A stretch of 64,000 nt of DNA from Anas platyrhynchos (GCF_047663525.1 NC_092621.1:77552501-77616500), one strand, 5' to 3'. Counted from the first letter of the stretch, positions 11,155-24,504 are shown. The notes: generated by a model not told the origin, from the sequence alone. Numbers and translations are program-made.

Positions 11155-11885
11155 GATACAAATGTTAATTGTTGGGTATAGATTCTTCTTTTACCTTACA
11201 GATATCTTGCAATTATTAAGTGCAGTGAGAAAATTGTCTTAGGTAGCCATATGAGCAAGTAAGTCATAAATCTGGATTGCAGGAAAAAAAAAAAAAAAAG
11301 ATTGTACACAAAAAATTCCAAAAGCACACTGATAAACACTGCTTTGTTAAAAACACTCATCTCTGGTATGATAAATTGCAATCATAACTCTAAGCCTTAT
11401 GGGGCTTATGTAGCATAGCTCATAAATTAACATTCTGCTGCTCTCCAAGTGTCACTGCTACAAAAATTGTACAGTGAGTTGTGCTAACAACTGGTGTGAG
11501 CAAAGAAGAAAGGAAAATATCTAAGACTTCTGACATTTTAAAAATATCACTATAGAGATTATTTGTATAGTTTAGAAAGCTTAAAAACATAAGTTGCTAG
11601 GTTCAAGCTGTTGAATATCCATTTAGGGTCACAGTGAAATAAGATGGGTTTCAGAAGTGCAAATTTTCACATTGGGTGTTGTTTCACTTCTGAAATATCA
11701 GGGCATATTAAGATTTCAGTATGATTCTAACGTAAAGTTGGTATTTCTGCTTAAAATAATACTGCTTAGCATCCTCCACTGTAACTTGGGTATACAGCCT
11801 TGATAAACTTTAATAGAATGTTATTCTTCACCCTCATATTTATTTTCATTCATTGTGAACCTGAGTGTTTCTGTGTCATAATACG

Positions 11886-11889
11886 AAAA

Positions 11890-11948
<59 letters not shown>

Positions 11949-11949
11949 A
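11886..11949. repeat. (AAAT)n microsatellite
   Basis: About 16 perfect AAAT units. Confidence 0.98.
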
Positions 11950-11994
11950 ACTGAAACCAAAAGCTTCTCCAGTTTCCAATCTAATTCCCAATAC

Positions 11995-11997
<3 letters not shown>

Positions 11998-12034
<37 letters not shown>
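11998..12034. repeat. Poly-A run, 37 bases
   Basis: The longest mononucleotide run in the window, 48 bases after the AAAT array. No target duplication was recognised. Confidence 0.97.
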
Positions 12035-12038
<4 letters not shown>

Positions 12039-12187
12039 GATTTCTGGATTGAACAGATTAAGGATCTACTTTTTGATTTATCCATTAAAATACTGCTTAC
12101 AAGCCTCTAAAAAATCTACTTATACATGTGAAGGATTACCATCATTTGTGTCCTGTAAAAGGCTCCAGTGCAGTAGATGCTATGAGG

Positions 12188-12212
12188 AAAAAAAAAAAAA
12201 AAAAAAAAAAAA
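12188..12212. repeat. Poly-A run, 25 bases
   Basis: Uninterrupted A25. It makes a poly-Lys tail in a short frame that is not coding. Confidence 0.97.
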
Positions 12213-13221
12213 GACAGAGGTATTGACATAATCACTGAAAGGACAATATGGGCTAATATGAGGATGAAAACCAGATGATTAGCAGAGGTAGCAGATGAAG
12301 TGATTAGCTGATATGGGTGGCAGGTTAAGTGATCTGGATTCTGAAAATACAGCCTTAAATTTCCAGAAACTCGGTTTCCAAAAGCTTTATATATTTTTCA
12401 GACTTCAAAAACATAGAATTTTAAGGGGGTATGGAAGAAAGTAATTGAAGAAATTTTTTTTCACTTGTTCCTGAATCAATAATATTGTGACTGGAGGCAT
12501 GGAAGGACTTCCCTGAAGACAAAGGAGGCCACAGTCACAGACTGACTAGGAAACACAATCAGCTCACCAAGTACCAGGCAACAGACAAGGTAGGGGCATG
12601 CCATGCAAGGTCTCTAAAAGCTCCAACATTTAGATTTTTTTATAAGATGAAGATAGAATCAGTGGAGACAGAAAAGGCATTAATAAAATGAAGCAATGGG
12701 CAAAGAAAAGTTTACAGTAACAACCTTATTATGCATGAGAAGGACACTTCTGTATTTCTCATGGCTATGGAATATATCACAGTAGTTAGCCTGAGTTCTG
12801 AAGACATAGCCTGAAAGAATTGTAACGCTGTGGATAGGTGGCAGAGGGTGTATTTTTAGAAGGCAGAGTATGAACTACTTCAGTTGCAACACTTTCTTCA
12901 TAAGGAAATACTTAAAATACTCTGGGACTTTACTTCTCGTGGCATTCCTATAGGAAAATCTGCATGGCAGCATGATAAATATATTTGTGTTTTGTTTTAG
13001 TCTTAATGGAAATGTTACTTTTGTACAATTGTCTCAAAGTGAAAAGCGAGGAACAGTTTAATCCTTGGTGATCAAACTGAACTTCAAAATAACAGCCTTC
13101 AAATAAAGACTAAACACTCTTTCGAGCAATTAGTTGTACTGAAGTAGAAATTAATGACTACTGAAAGATATAATGGGCCATAAAATATATAGAAGCAGCA
13201 GACTAAGACTAATCAAAGACT

Positions 13222-13391
13222 CACACAATAATTTAGGTTGGAACGGCCCTTAAAACCATCAGCTCCAACCATACAAGCTAACACTAAACAGGCCACCACT
13301 AAAACATGTCCCTAAATGACACACCCACACATCTCTTAAATACATCCAAGGATGGCAACTCCACCACTTCCCTGGGCAACCTGTTCCAATT
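13222..13391 (-). mobile_element. CR1 LINE 3' fragment
   Basis: On the + strand it reads as the complement of an avian CR1 3' end: aggttggaacggcccttaaa, then ccatc..ctccaacc, then near the end ccacttccctgggcaacctg. The outermost tail repeats (complement of ATTCTATG) are degraded. About 170 bp survives, and the body toward ORF2 is absent, as usual for 5'-truncated CR1 insertions. Confidence 0.88.
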
Positions 13392-15170
13392 AAATACCAT
13401 GATTAATAAAAAGAATTTCAGCAAAGCTTTTGGATGACACTTTGCATGAACATATACTTAATTTGCAGCCTCAGCACAACAAACCTGAAAAGTACTCAGG
13501 AAAACAGAACATACAGGTGAACTGTTGTTTTGGGTGCCCCATTTTTTTTCTGGATCAAGAAGGTTGTCTGCAAAGTCAGGGGAAACAAAGAGGAGGTTGT
13601 TGCAGCAGGCAAAAGATGAGCTCAATACACTTAAAATTTCTTGTTGCTCATGTTATGGCAGAGAAACAAAGATTAAGTGACCTTTTTCAAATTAGGGTAC
13701 CCAGACTAGGGTGCTAATGATGGCCTCATCTTCAACTGGCATGTGACAAAACCAAGTCCCAGGTCTGATAAAGAGTTTGCCCATTTCAGTTTTCACTGAG
13801 ATCATGATTCTGAATTGCTTTTTTTCAATTTTGTTTTCCTCTTCAGTGTATCCTGAATGCCTGTCAGGCTTGTGTCTTTTAACTTCTGTGAAGAGGCATG
13901 CTTTTAATTATGAGTGAAAACTGCAAAACCTGTAGTACTGTCAGGCAACTGGCCAATAACACAAACATATGTCTTGTATAAAAACCCTTAAGTCCTTAAG
14001 AATCTCCAAAAGAAAGATCGCACAAGGTTACCACATTGGTGCACATTTAACACATACTGAAATCTGTATGTCAGTATTTAATAGTATGTGTCCTATATGA
14101 TCTTAATAAAATATATATTTATAGATTATTGCACCTGTCCCAGCTAACTGAATAATCTTGTTCCAAATGTGCAGGCTTTAAATCTTCATTGCATGTCCTC
14201 TACAATACAATTACAGCTTTGCCTTTATTTATGAGGAGACGGTAGAGAAGAGAGGAAGCAGAAGGACAGAAAGATGGGAGGAAAGGCAAGGAGTGTGAAG
14301 AGAGAGTTGTGGCTGGCAGAGCTACCACTCAGTCTTTCCAGTTGCCTTGTGCGTCTCTAGTTGAAAGTTCCTGGAAATGAAATCATCTTCAAAAACCTCA
14401 GTAGGGAGTATCCAGACACTCCACCAATCCAGCTAATTTTTCACATTGGGTCATTGCCACTCCACCATAAAAGATGAAGTGCTGAAGTGATTTGTTATAG
14501 CTGTATAGTCAGCAGTAAACTCACTATCAGGCTTAACAATTACTAAATCATTGTTCTAATTTTAAATTTCTAACCAATACTGTAAAACATTTACTAAAAT
14601 GGCCCAAGATAAATCTCATTCTATTTTCTTACCAAAATGTGGGCTTTGAGACCCTCCCATGACACTGGTTTTTATAAAGTATTAACTTCATATAAAATCT
14701 CAATATTTATAAACCCTGTTCATGCACTAATATCTCATATATTCAGTGTGATGTAAACAAAACAGAGAACATATTCTTTTTCATGTGACTTACTATCCCA
14801 GTATAAGACAAAAGGGAATGTGTGGGTGCAAAGACACATGGGATTTAAGGAAATAAAGATGGAATATTCATGCTGCTTAACTTCACAGATGTTAAGAGGC
14901 TAACATACTAATTTTCCCTAATAACCCTAAAGAAAAGGAAAGTCTTCAAAAGACAACTTACAAGTAACACACAACAGTATCACCTTATGCTGGAGCTTTC
15001 CCCTAACAGCAATTTTACCGGAAACCTCCAGTGGCCAGATCTCTAACTGTACACAGCACATTTAAACAGCTATGAGAATACCCTTGGAAAATAGCAATTC
15101 TCCTTACTGTTTGCCAGGACACCAGGACACCAGACAAAAGCAGTGATTACCTCTGTCCTGTCAAGCTGTT

Positions 15171-15189
15171 GTTTGTTTGTTTGTTTGTT
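15171..15189. repeat. (TTTG)n microsatellite
   Basis: Five TTTG units, followed at 15210-15247 by an imperfect ATT/TATT-rich stretch. Confidence 0.9.
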
Positions 15190-15923
15190 AGCTTGCTTGT
15201 TGGTGGTGCTATTATTATTAATATTATTTATTTATTTACTTATTTTTGTAAGCATGACAGAAAAAAAAGTTCAGGAGAGAGAATGGGATAAGAAATTATA
15301 GGGATGTACAAACTCAGGAAGGTGTTCACACGTCTCTTGGAAAACTGGTTTAGGGAAAGATGCTCAGACATGGAGATGACGGTGATTCTCTGAAGACATC
15401 ACATGCCCACATCCACATGTTATTGTCACACCCCATTTTGTATGAATAATATCAATAAGCTAAAGTGCTTGGATCCAAGGAGACACCAGACATCAGTTAA
15501 CTTAAACAATGCTGTGAAACTTGTCACTGACCACACTCTCCTCTGCAGATTGCCAGTGTCAAGGCAGACACCCCCACAGGAGGATGCAAATTAACATGCA
15601 TAATCTTCTGCAAAAGAGGATGATGCAGGAGAGCTCCTTTGATTTCCTTTCTGCATTTCTGTGAGTTTTTCTGTTGAGAGCACATTGTACCACAGAAATA
15701 ATTCCACTGAAAACATTACTGGGTACCATCTCACCTTCATCTTCAGCTATAGCCTGAGCTCTCTACCATGAATAATGATTCCTCCAGCTTGCATCATCTG
15801 GACATTGGCCATTACTAATACGAAGATGAAGAGGAGTAAAGAATGCTTCTTCATTTCAAGGATTCAGTGTTTATACTGAGTATTTCCATGTTGTAAACAA
15901 GTGTACTTGATAATAAATAAATG

Positions 15924-15943
15924 CATACATACATACATACATA
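15924..15943. repeat. (CATA)n microsatellite
   Basis: Five CATA units. Confidence 0.9.
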
Positions 15944-18787
15944 AAATAACTTAGCAGTAGCCAATCCATTTCCAGTGTTTTTAGTCAGCTGGTTTCCCTG
16001 TCCCCACACTCAGAGTCTCTGATAACATGTTAGCTGCAGCATTACATTGTGTATTTTACAAATGGAGATACAACACTTTTGAAGAAATAAAGCATAGCTA
16101 TCTAATTTGTTTTCCATTTCCAGAAGGAAGCACAGAAAACTCTTGTAGGATAGGATATGAATGGTGCTGAAGTCTGGAGACTGTATAATCTTATCTAGCT
16201 AGTCAATGCATTAGCTATACTACTTGATGATAAGCTAAATTAAATAGCAGAAATACATTTTATATGGGATATTACCTTGCCTTGCTTTTTGCTTTGCCTT
16301 GTGTTCTATCTTCTGCAAAGTACAGAAATCAAAAGGCACACAGCATCACAAAGAAATGATTACTCCACTCTCTCTAAACCATATATTTTTTTTTATTAGA
16401 AAGCCTCATATATATGCAGCTAACAAAACCAGAAAAAGATGCTTAGTATATTATTTACAAAGAGAACAAGATCTACTGATAAATATGAATGAGCTTTAGA
16501 AATGAAAAATTATCCATATCAAGGAAGTAAATCTTAAATCCTTTTTTGAAAGATTTCTATAAAATTTTTTGCAATAGAAGTTAAAATGGAGGATCATCAA
16601 TAATGACAGAAGTAGATGTGTATTGTATGGCACAGGAAATGAAGTAATGTCTCCAAAGCATCCAATGCATCAAGAAACAGATTGCTCCTGTGGGAGCATA
16701 AATTCCATCTTTCGTGTCAATGACTTGGTAGAAAGACTTTTAGGCTAAACTACTACATGTGCTGAATTAATCAAATTATGGATGGTGCTTAAGGTGTCAA
16801 AACACTTATGTAAACTCAGATGAAAATATTAATATCAAATTCAAGCCATAAAAACTAAAAGCACATTAGTTTGTGGGGTTGTTGTTGCTGTTGTTCTGTT
16901 TTGCTTTGTTTTTGTTTTATCTGGATTTATTTTAAACATAACAATCTGTTAAACAATCAGATCCTAGAATATTGGGTAGTTGTTTCACTGGAACCAGTGA
17001 AGTTAGCTGAACAGTATCTCTGAGATTTTCACTGTGTGTAAAGAAGTGTTTCTCCAGTGGTGAATTTCGTATTTACTGCATTATGAAATTCTGTATAACT
17101 AGTATTTCTCTATCTAACTGTAAGTTGTCCAACTCACTTCACCAAACAAGATGAAAACACCCCATGGCTTATTCAACAAAAGGCATCATTCTGTTTGGAC
17201 AATTCTCCATTGTTAGATCAATTACTTCTCTTGCTTCTGCCAATTTTAAATAGATTTTAGATGTACTTTATTTTATATTCTGCAATAATTTCACAATAAT
17301 TTTAATAGAAAGCATTTGGAAAAAAATCATTTAATGTAAAATTGTTTGATCATAAAGTCATTACACAAATTAAATATGCTTTCAGCAAACTTCTAGGCAA
17401 TACATGAACTAAATATTTAAACAAAATATTCTCAACCTCACAAAATTCCTAGAGAGTCTTGTTTCTTTTATATTAATGTAAATACCAAATGAAGAAAATC
17501 CTCCTGAAATAATGCCTAGTGTGAAAATTATTTTACTACATTTTATGTCTTTTGTCCTTTTTTCATTTTGCACAGCTTAGAAAATTAGTTAGCTCTAACA
17601 ATCATAACTTGGATGAAACAGTGCTGTCTGTTGGTTTGTCTTTGCTTTCAGTAAGATAACTTGGGAAAAAAACAATCCATCAAACTGAAGACCAGCACTT
17701 AGACAACATTCACAGTGTTTGTGAATCCCAGACTAGGTCTCCTTTGTTCCCGCAAAAATCAATTTTGAAATTATTTCAGTTTACTTGTGATAACACAGAT
17801 ATAACTCAAAAGGGAACTTAGCACTTTTCAAGATTGAGCATGTCACTGTGATTTGTTAAAAGCTGGGTTTTGTTAATGATATTGTCATTTACAAATTCTT
17901 TGAGAAGCTTCACATGCTACTGTAACTAGGAGTGAAAAATATCAGGTCAAAGGCATGTGGGGTTTATCCATAACACAGAAGTTTAGCAGCTGATGATTTA
18001 CTGCAAGTATGCAGAACATCTGTAAAAGATTTATTTTTTTTTTAAGTAAAAGGGGTTGCAGGAAATACATGTGAAAATATAAGGATGAGCTTCCAGCTGT
18101 TAGGTGGAAATGCAGTATCTCAAGACTTCTTTGAATTTCTCTGTTTCTCAGTAAAAATGAATATGTTCTATCAGCAGTATAATAGATGTAGAAATGGTGA
18201 AAAAAATATACTCTCACACATACATTTAAATCAAGACTGTATTGTCTCTTTCATGGCATTTTGTCTTACACATCATTGGAAGAGGAATCATACTGTGGTT
18301 TCTCAGGTCCATGGTAGCAAGTGACTTATTGACTCCAAATGTGAGAAAAAGTTTTACTCAGCTCCTGAGATGTTGCCTGAAGGATCAGAGCAGTACCTTG
18401 TGAATCTTTGCCTTCTGCATTCGTGTTACCTTGCTTCAGAATTAAAAGTCATTATGTAAGATAAAAAAGAAAATCAGTTTTCCATGGTGTGATTTTGAGT
18501 GCCTGGAAAAGACAAGTAGCACTGCATAAAGCTGTAACTATAAAAGTCAAACACAGCAAATCACCACCTGCAGAGATGAGGAAAGAAGCTATTGAAGAGT
18601 GAAGCTTGTATTTACAGTAGACTCTAGTACACTGTTTATAATATTTATGGCCACAGCTTTTTTTCTTATACTTCTGTTGATATCTTGGAATAGGCTAATT
18701 TATAGTTCCGTGAATCTGGATGTCATGCTTTCTTTCATCCACATAAGAGTATATATTCTGGTTAGCATATTACTACAATAAGTTAGA

Positions 18788-19040
18788 GTAGCCAGGAGGG
18801 GCACAGGCCTGCTGACTGGTAAGGGAAGCTCTGGGCTGGTGAAGCCTCACCTTGAGTACTGAGTGCTGTTTTGGGAATTACAATATAAAAAGTACATAAA
18901 ACTTGTATGTCCAAAGACATAAAGAGGATGTCCAAAGGAGGGTAACAAAGTAGTGAAGGGTCTGGAGAGCAATACACATGAGAAGCAGCTGAGGTCCCTT
19001 GCTTTGTTCAGCCCAGTTAAGAGGAGCCTGAGAGGAGGCC
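18788..19040 (+). mobile_element. CR1 LINE fragment, truncated at both ends
   Basis: It matches the avian CR1 3' part of ORF2 in the plus sense: gtgaagcctcaccttgagta followed by ctgtgtcc-like and ctgggctcc-like remnants, then gaggtcccttgctttgttca and agcctgagaggagg. The segment stops before the 3' end of the element, so both ends are missing. It is diverged, with many point changes and small gaps. Confidence 0.85.
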
Positions 19041-20949
19041 CCAGAAATTTTCAGAAAAGAAGAAAGTAATCTTGCCTTGTGAGTTTGGAGTATACTTTTT
19101 TTCTCTGTGTACCAGAAGAAGATATGTATTTTTCTTACAGAGGCAAGAATTAGAGCAGAGACTTAAACATGCATGGTTAGCACTCTAAAAGAGTCTTCTA
19201 ACCATAGGAGTTATCATGAGTGGTGCCACTGTTTCTTAATACCATTTCATATCTCAGAAAATCATCCCAAGGAAATTTGAAGAAAACAAACAACATCACA
19301 CACACATATGCAAACACACACACACAAACCTAACAAAAAAACAAGGGAAAAAAAAAAAAAAAGACTATTGTTTTTGTTTTGCTTAATCATCCTTTTGCAT
19401 AAACACATTTAGCTGAAAATGTCCTGATTAATATTATCTTTTTTTACTAAGTGGTTCTCTATTTGCAGCCTTCAATCATAACACCTGGGCAGGTCATTAT
19501 CATGTGTTTATTGCCATAAAGCTCCTCATAAGTCAAATTTTCTGCCTCATTTGTATATTACATACAGAAAATGAGGACTCAAAGCCAGATTTATTTAGGG
19601 AAACACTCTATTTATTGGACTGCTCTTCTACTACAGTTTTCTGAGGCAAATCAATAAACAATGACCGGCAGTAGAGATTTCTCTAACGAAATAAGAATAG
19701 CTATTAGTTTCAATTCATGGTATGACCTCATTTTCTTTTCAAAATAATTTTTAAATGTTGTTACATTTTTTTTTCCTCTTCTTATTCTATCCAATGCATC
19801 TGATAGCTAATATTCTGATGGAAGTGATAAGATACTGTAAAAGAATTGTAATTGAAATAGTCTAATGAAGTTTCTCTCTCTTCTATCTTCTGGATTGGAA
19901 AAAAAAAAAAAATACTTATTTTACTCTTGTCCCATTCCTCTCTGAAGTATGGTAGCTCTGATTAAATGAAATGAAAGGAATATAGAAAGGCAGGGAGGCA
20001 GGGCACAGAGCAAGCCAAGAGTGAGGAGTGTGACCAATGGATTCATCTTAAGAAGCTATGAGAAGAAAAATACTTTATTCCATAGGACAGAAGCAGACAT
20101 GTTAGCGGAATATGAAATAGGCCAAAGTGTTTGAAAAATACCTCCTGAATATTTTGCTAGTGAGTACCTCCATGAATGAAGAAAGTGCCCAATCTTGTGT
20201 CATTTCATGCCGACTCTTAAAATATTCTTGACTATTTAAACCCAGTCTCAACATTCCTCCAGTTTCCTATTTATGATGTTCTTGATGCACATTATGGAGG
20301 AGTTAATTTGTCCAAGATTCAAATCTCTTGTTTTAATTGGTCAGAAATTAGAAGTCAAGAGTGTCCTGACTGTTACAGCACTGAAGGCCCATGCTCAGGA
20401 AAACAAACCCTTAGGTGCTGTCCTCAATATAGATATTTTCCTAAATCAGGGCCAAGAAAAATATTTAAGATGATAATCTGCTGGAAGGCTTTAAAAAATA
20501 GGTTCCATGATTTGAATGTGGTGTTTCCATTAAACTCAACACAAATAATCTCAATAAAACAGTCATTATTCTAGCTCAGCTGTAGATTCCTAGATCTGAG
20601 TTACTCTGTATAATTTAATCTAAATGCAAATACATCATTGAAGTGCTTACATTAGCTAGAAGTACTGTGCAGAGATAGGTGTAGATAATAAGTTTCACTG
20701 CACCCTTAATTTAAAAAAAAAGAAATTAAAAAGATATTAAATGTAGAAAGTAATGGGTTTATGCCTTCACTGACAATGATTTCTAAAGTGTGAACTGAGG
20801 AAATTCAGACGAAGGAGTGCTGAAAAACAGGAGCCAATCAACCGATACCAGGGAGGAATCTGCTGAAGGAGGTGTTGCCTGAAAGTATGAGTATAATGTG
20901 TAGATTGTATGAATTTCATTAACTGCTGTTTTAATAGCAAACTTAGTGT

Positions 20950-20950
<1 letters not shown>
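19041..20950. other. Unique AT-rich sequence, candidate conserved block
   Basis: No gene recognised. Impure CA repeats lie at about 19296-19327, with A-runs near 19349-19363 and 19898-19911. The block 19440-19580 has the look of a conserved non-coding element (see findings). Two overlapping short frames at 20273-20574 are not recognisable. Confidence 0.55.

Positions 20951-20981
<31 letters not shown>
20951..20981. repeat. Poly-A run, 31 bases
   Basis: Uninterrupted A31 followed by agcgctgg. No retrocopy was identified upstream. Confidence 0.97.
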
Positions 20982-20982
<1 letters not shown>

Positions 20983-21940
20983 CGCTGGAATCTTGAGAAA
21001 ATAGTTAAAGCAGGTATTTTTTAAAGCATGTTATTTTTCAGTATTTACAGAGAATAAATTAACAAAATGTATTAACACATTATGTGCACATTTTCAACTT
21101 TTGCTACATCTATTCAGACCTTTGTGACTAAATATTAGGTAATCTAGCTTTTAGCTCAAACAAGGTATATCTGACAAAATCAACATTATGGTGTTACAAA
21201 ACCTTATGTCTTAATAAATATGTAAATTTAACAAACTTCCCCTGAGGTCACTGTTTCTACTGTTGCTCCAACAGCTAGAAATCACCATGGTTCCATACAA
21301 TCTTACCAAAATTTTAAAGGGACACAATAATTGAGTACAGTCTGATTTTCTTGGAGCCAACACATGGGAGGGGTAGGAAAAAAAAAAAAAAAAAAAAAAG
21401 AGAGAGAGAGTGGAAAACCTGAAGACAAGTTCAGTTAAAGCCAATTTTGGGTTTGTCATCAAAGCACAAGAGACATAATATAACACTTTTTATTTTCACT
21501 CACACAACAAAATGAAAAGGTAGTATTAAGCTTGTATTGGTCAGTGTCTATAGTGAAAATATTCAGCTGAAGTAAATTTTCATACTTTAGCTAGAGAACT
21601 GAAGGTATGACAGCTTATATGAGATATGGATCTGATCCAAATTGCTAAATATTATCTGACTAAATCTTCTCGATATCATGTGATTCAGTGTCTTTCTTGG
21701 GGCTTTATTACAAGATATACAGTATTTTTCTTTCAGCTCTAAAAATCGAGTGACATAAACTTGCCAAGTTTCTTACTCTTTTCTTAAGTAATGATCTAAT
21801 GCACTGAAAAGTTTGAAGTTATTATCCCTAAGACTTCATAGGCCAAGCTCAGTCTGTTTATTAAGTAGTATGAATTTTCAACTAATTTTATCTTGATTCC
21901 TGGATGGCAAAATATTCAACTCCCTTGGAGAAAGATTCTC
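20982..21940. other. Unique AT-rich sequence
   Basis: No gene recognised. It includes A22 plus (AG)n at 21378-21410. Confidence 0.6.
21378..21410. repeat. A22 run followed by (AG)n
   Basis: A22 at 21378-21399 runs directly into five to six AG units, giving a purine-only tract on the + strand. Confidence 0.95.
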
Positions 21941-22044
21941 CTTTTTCCTTTTCCTTTTCCTTTTCCTTTTCCTTTTCCTTTTCCTTTTCCTTTTCCTTTT
22001 CCTTTTCCTTTTCCTTTTCCTTTTCCTTTTCCTTTTCCTTTTCC
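21941..22044. repeat. (TTTTCC)n microsatellite, about 17 copies
   Basis: A nearly perfect hexamer array, all pyrimidine on the + strand, ending in ccctcacc. It generates a Pro-Phe dipeptide frame that is not a gene. Long polypurine/polypyrimidine mirror tracts can adopt triplex DNA. Confidence 0.98.
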
Positions 22045-22078
22045 CTCACCATTGTCAGGTGAGTTAGAAAGTTAATTT

Positions 22079-22107
22079 GTTATACATGTTATACATGTTA
22101 TACATGT
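22079..22107. repeat. (TTATACATG)3 tandem repeat
   Basis: Three adjacent copies of ttatacatg, 35 bases after the hexamer array. Confidence 0.95.
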
Positions 22108-22580
22108 AAGTTCTGCTTATCTGCAATGAGTTTAGGGCTTCCTGTTTACTTTTTGAAAATTAAGGAAATTACTTACTACTTACAAGAAAATTCTGCTTCC
22201 TTGTTGTTAATAGTAAGTGATAATGAGGTCATAAACAGTGTACAGAGCATTTATTGTTACCTTAAAACATGGCATAAGAGAAAACAAGAGAAAATCAAAT
22301 AAGATAATGACTGTATGATTGTATGTATGGCATTTTAAAAGAGTTGAGAAATTCAGTGTCCTGTAAGTATAGTAAGAACAGCTATAAATCAGCTTGAAAG
22401 GTCTGTTTTCCAGCACCACATTTATGGCTTAGGGGGAAGAGGGTGAGACCAAATGGACAGTAGCCCTGCTCTTTTGCTGAAGTTCATTAAATGCATTCTC
22501 ACCACCCCATAACCTTATATCTGGTATTTTGTGTCTTCCTTAAAATGATGGACGTAGTTGATATAGAAGCTTCAGAGGTT

Positions 22581-22608
22581 AAATAAATAAATAAATAAAT
22601 AAATAAAA
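22581..22608. repeat. (AAAT)n microsatellite
   Basis: Seven AAAT units. Confidence 0.97.
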
Positions 22609-23492
22609 TCTTAATCATAGAGGTAGGAAAAACAACTGGATAATTTAATCTCTGAGCAAAGCCTGTCTTTCACGATTCCTTTAATCTCTCCAAGATCAGA
22701 GCTTTCTGAACCTCTAGTTAACGAAATGATCTAATGAACTATAGCTTGCAACTCCTGCTTAGAACATTCAAGTCTCCAAATTTAGTTAATGTGAGACACT
22801 GTTGTGTTTGGCTTAAATATATAGCATCCAGATCACTTCAGTGTGAAGCTTTTACACACGAGCAGAAGCTTACACCGCAGGTATTGTAAAAGATACTGTG
22901 AAAACATACTCATTTCGTCTAACAGAATTAGCATCATTTGTGCTCCTAGCTCATTGGAAAACACTATTCAGAGGGAGCACATTTACTCCAAAACCGTTAG
23001 GAGACTGAGGAAACACCTTGGAAGCAACTGAATTACCAAGTTTACTGCTGTGACCTTTGCTTTCCAAGTTTGACAGTAAAACATATATAATTACAGGATG
23101 CGGATTACAAAGCCTTAGCCATAAGCAGAGAATCTCTGGTGATCTTCAGCAGAGCATTACAAACACTTGTATTCAGTATTTCTGGAGTTAGTGCAAATGC
23201 ATTGCCTCTGAATTCTCCAATTTCGATAAATCCTTTCAAAATGTTAAATTTAATATCACATTGAAGAAGAATCATTTCTTACAAGTTACTGAGCATGATG
23301 GGTGCTGTTGGAAGGGTATGCTTGTCCATGTGTCCCTGTGAGTTCCCTCCACCCACAGGCAATTTTTGTGTTATTCCTCGTTTTTGTACCATGGTGTGTT
23401 GTTGTGTCCAAATGACTTTAACACAGACTGGAAAATGAGTAGTCTACTTTAAATATCTGGTCTCCAGTTTTCTGTTATCTCACAGCTTTCAT

Positions 23493-23519
23493 ACACACAC
23501 ACACACACACCACACACAC
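23493..23519. repeat. (CA)n microsatellite
   Basis: About 13 CA units with one phase break (a doubled C). Confidence 0.95.
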
Positions 23520-23834
23520 TCACAAATAAAATAAAAAAATCTGTCTGACTAAATTACCACATATCTGTGTTTTGCAATGTCTTTTAAGTGAAGTTTTGAG
23601 CAGTTTCCTCCAAGACTTGGCTGAAGCCCAGGGCAAACCTATCAGTGCTTGAGGCTGAACCAATCTCAAATCAATAAATATCTTCATCCATTGTATAATT
23701 GAGTTAATCAACGAACTTGACTGGACAGATAAATGTTCTCATTCTCCTTCATTTGCTTCTGTTACCCAAAAGCAATGAGTAGTTTTACGAAGCTTCTTTT
23801 GTCAGAATGTCTCAAAAGTCTAGTTGCTCTGAAG

Positions 23835-23860
23835 AAAAAAAAAAAAAAAAAAAAAAAAAA
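23835..23860. repeat. Poly-A run, 26 bases
   Basis: Uninterrupted A26. Confidence 0.97.
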
Positions 23861-24504
23861 GTGCTTATTGACTTCCTACCAATATTTGTGTAACAAGTAA
23901 TTAGTTTCTTCAATTGTCACCTGCGTTCCTTTTAAATAAAATCATTTATCCCACTCAACCAAACAGTCTCCTTTTGTACAAAGAATAACAAAAAACACAA
24001 GCATGGGAAAATAATTCCACAGACCTACCAACCTTATAAATTTATAAGAAATAGTAACCTCCTAAAAAGTTGTCAGTTCAGAGCTGTTTGGGAGATATTT
24101 TAATTAAAATATTTTACCATCAGTTAGTTAGAACAACGACTTCATTGGAAAGGATTACTTCAATCAATTTTCAACCTCTGCTTGGCAAAAATTTGATATT
24201 TCTTTAAAAAAATATATAGAAAATTTTTGTACCTTCTGAAGAAAATAAAATGATTGGCATAAAAGAAATTGAAACAGTTCACAAAGGAAGAGGGAGGAAG
24301 TTTGGGGTCCTTATTTTTTCTCCTTTTCTCTCTGCACAGTAAAAAAGCTGAGTAGCTTGAAAACATTCTCAGTGATTTTAAATATCTTTCCAACTGGCCC
24401 TACTAAGCTAACAATGGTTAAACTGGGGTGATGCCAAGACCCTGGGCCTTGGAGTTAACCCCCTGCCCCCTGCTCTTGGAAGAACAGAGGTTCCCCAAGC
24501 TCAC

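Larger units (their letters stand above)
11155..13221. other. Unique sequence with clustered simple repeats
   Basis: No gene seen. It contains A16 at 11284-11299, (AAAT)n at 11886-11949, A37 at 11998-12034 and A25 at 12188-12212. The remainder is AT-rich unique DNA. Confidence 0.6.
13392..18787. other. Long unique AT-rich interval, no gene recognised
   Basis: No exon or mobile element was identified. Simple repeats are (TTTG)n at 15171-15189 followed by a TATT-rich stretch to about 15247, (CATA)n at 15924-15943 and a GTTTT-rich patch near 16880-16918. Frames at 13430-13717 (95 codons) and 17942-18324 have no recognisable content. Confidence 0.55.
22108..24504. other. Unique AT-rich sequence with simple repeats
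   Basis: No gene recognised. It holds (AAAT)n at 22581-22608, (CA)n at 23493-23519 and A26 at 23835-23860. Other sequence is unique. Confidence 0.6.

Noticed and set aside
10853..11161. 102-codon minus-strand hydrophobic frame
   Set aside because: Made by the AAAAT array at 10931-11154.
13945..13990. CCAAT (ggccaataac) and TATA-like (gtataaaa) pair
   Set aside because: Only about 25 bases apart, too close for a normal promoter arrangement, with no other support.
21893..22075. Pro-Phe repeat frame
   Set aside because: Translation of the TTTTCC hexamer array.
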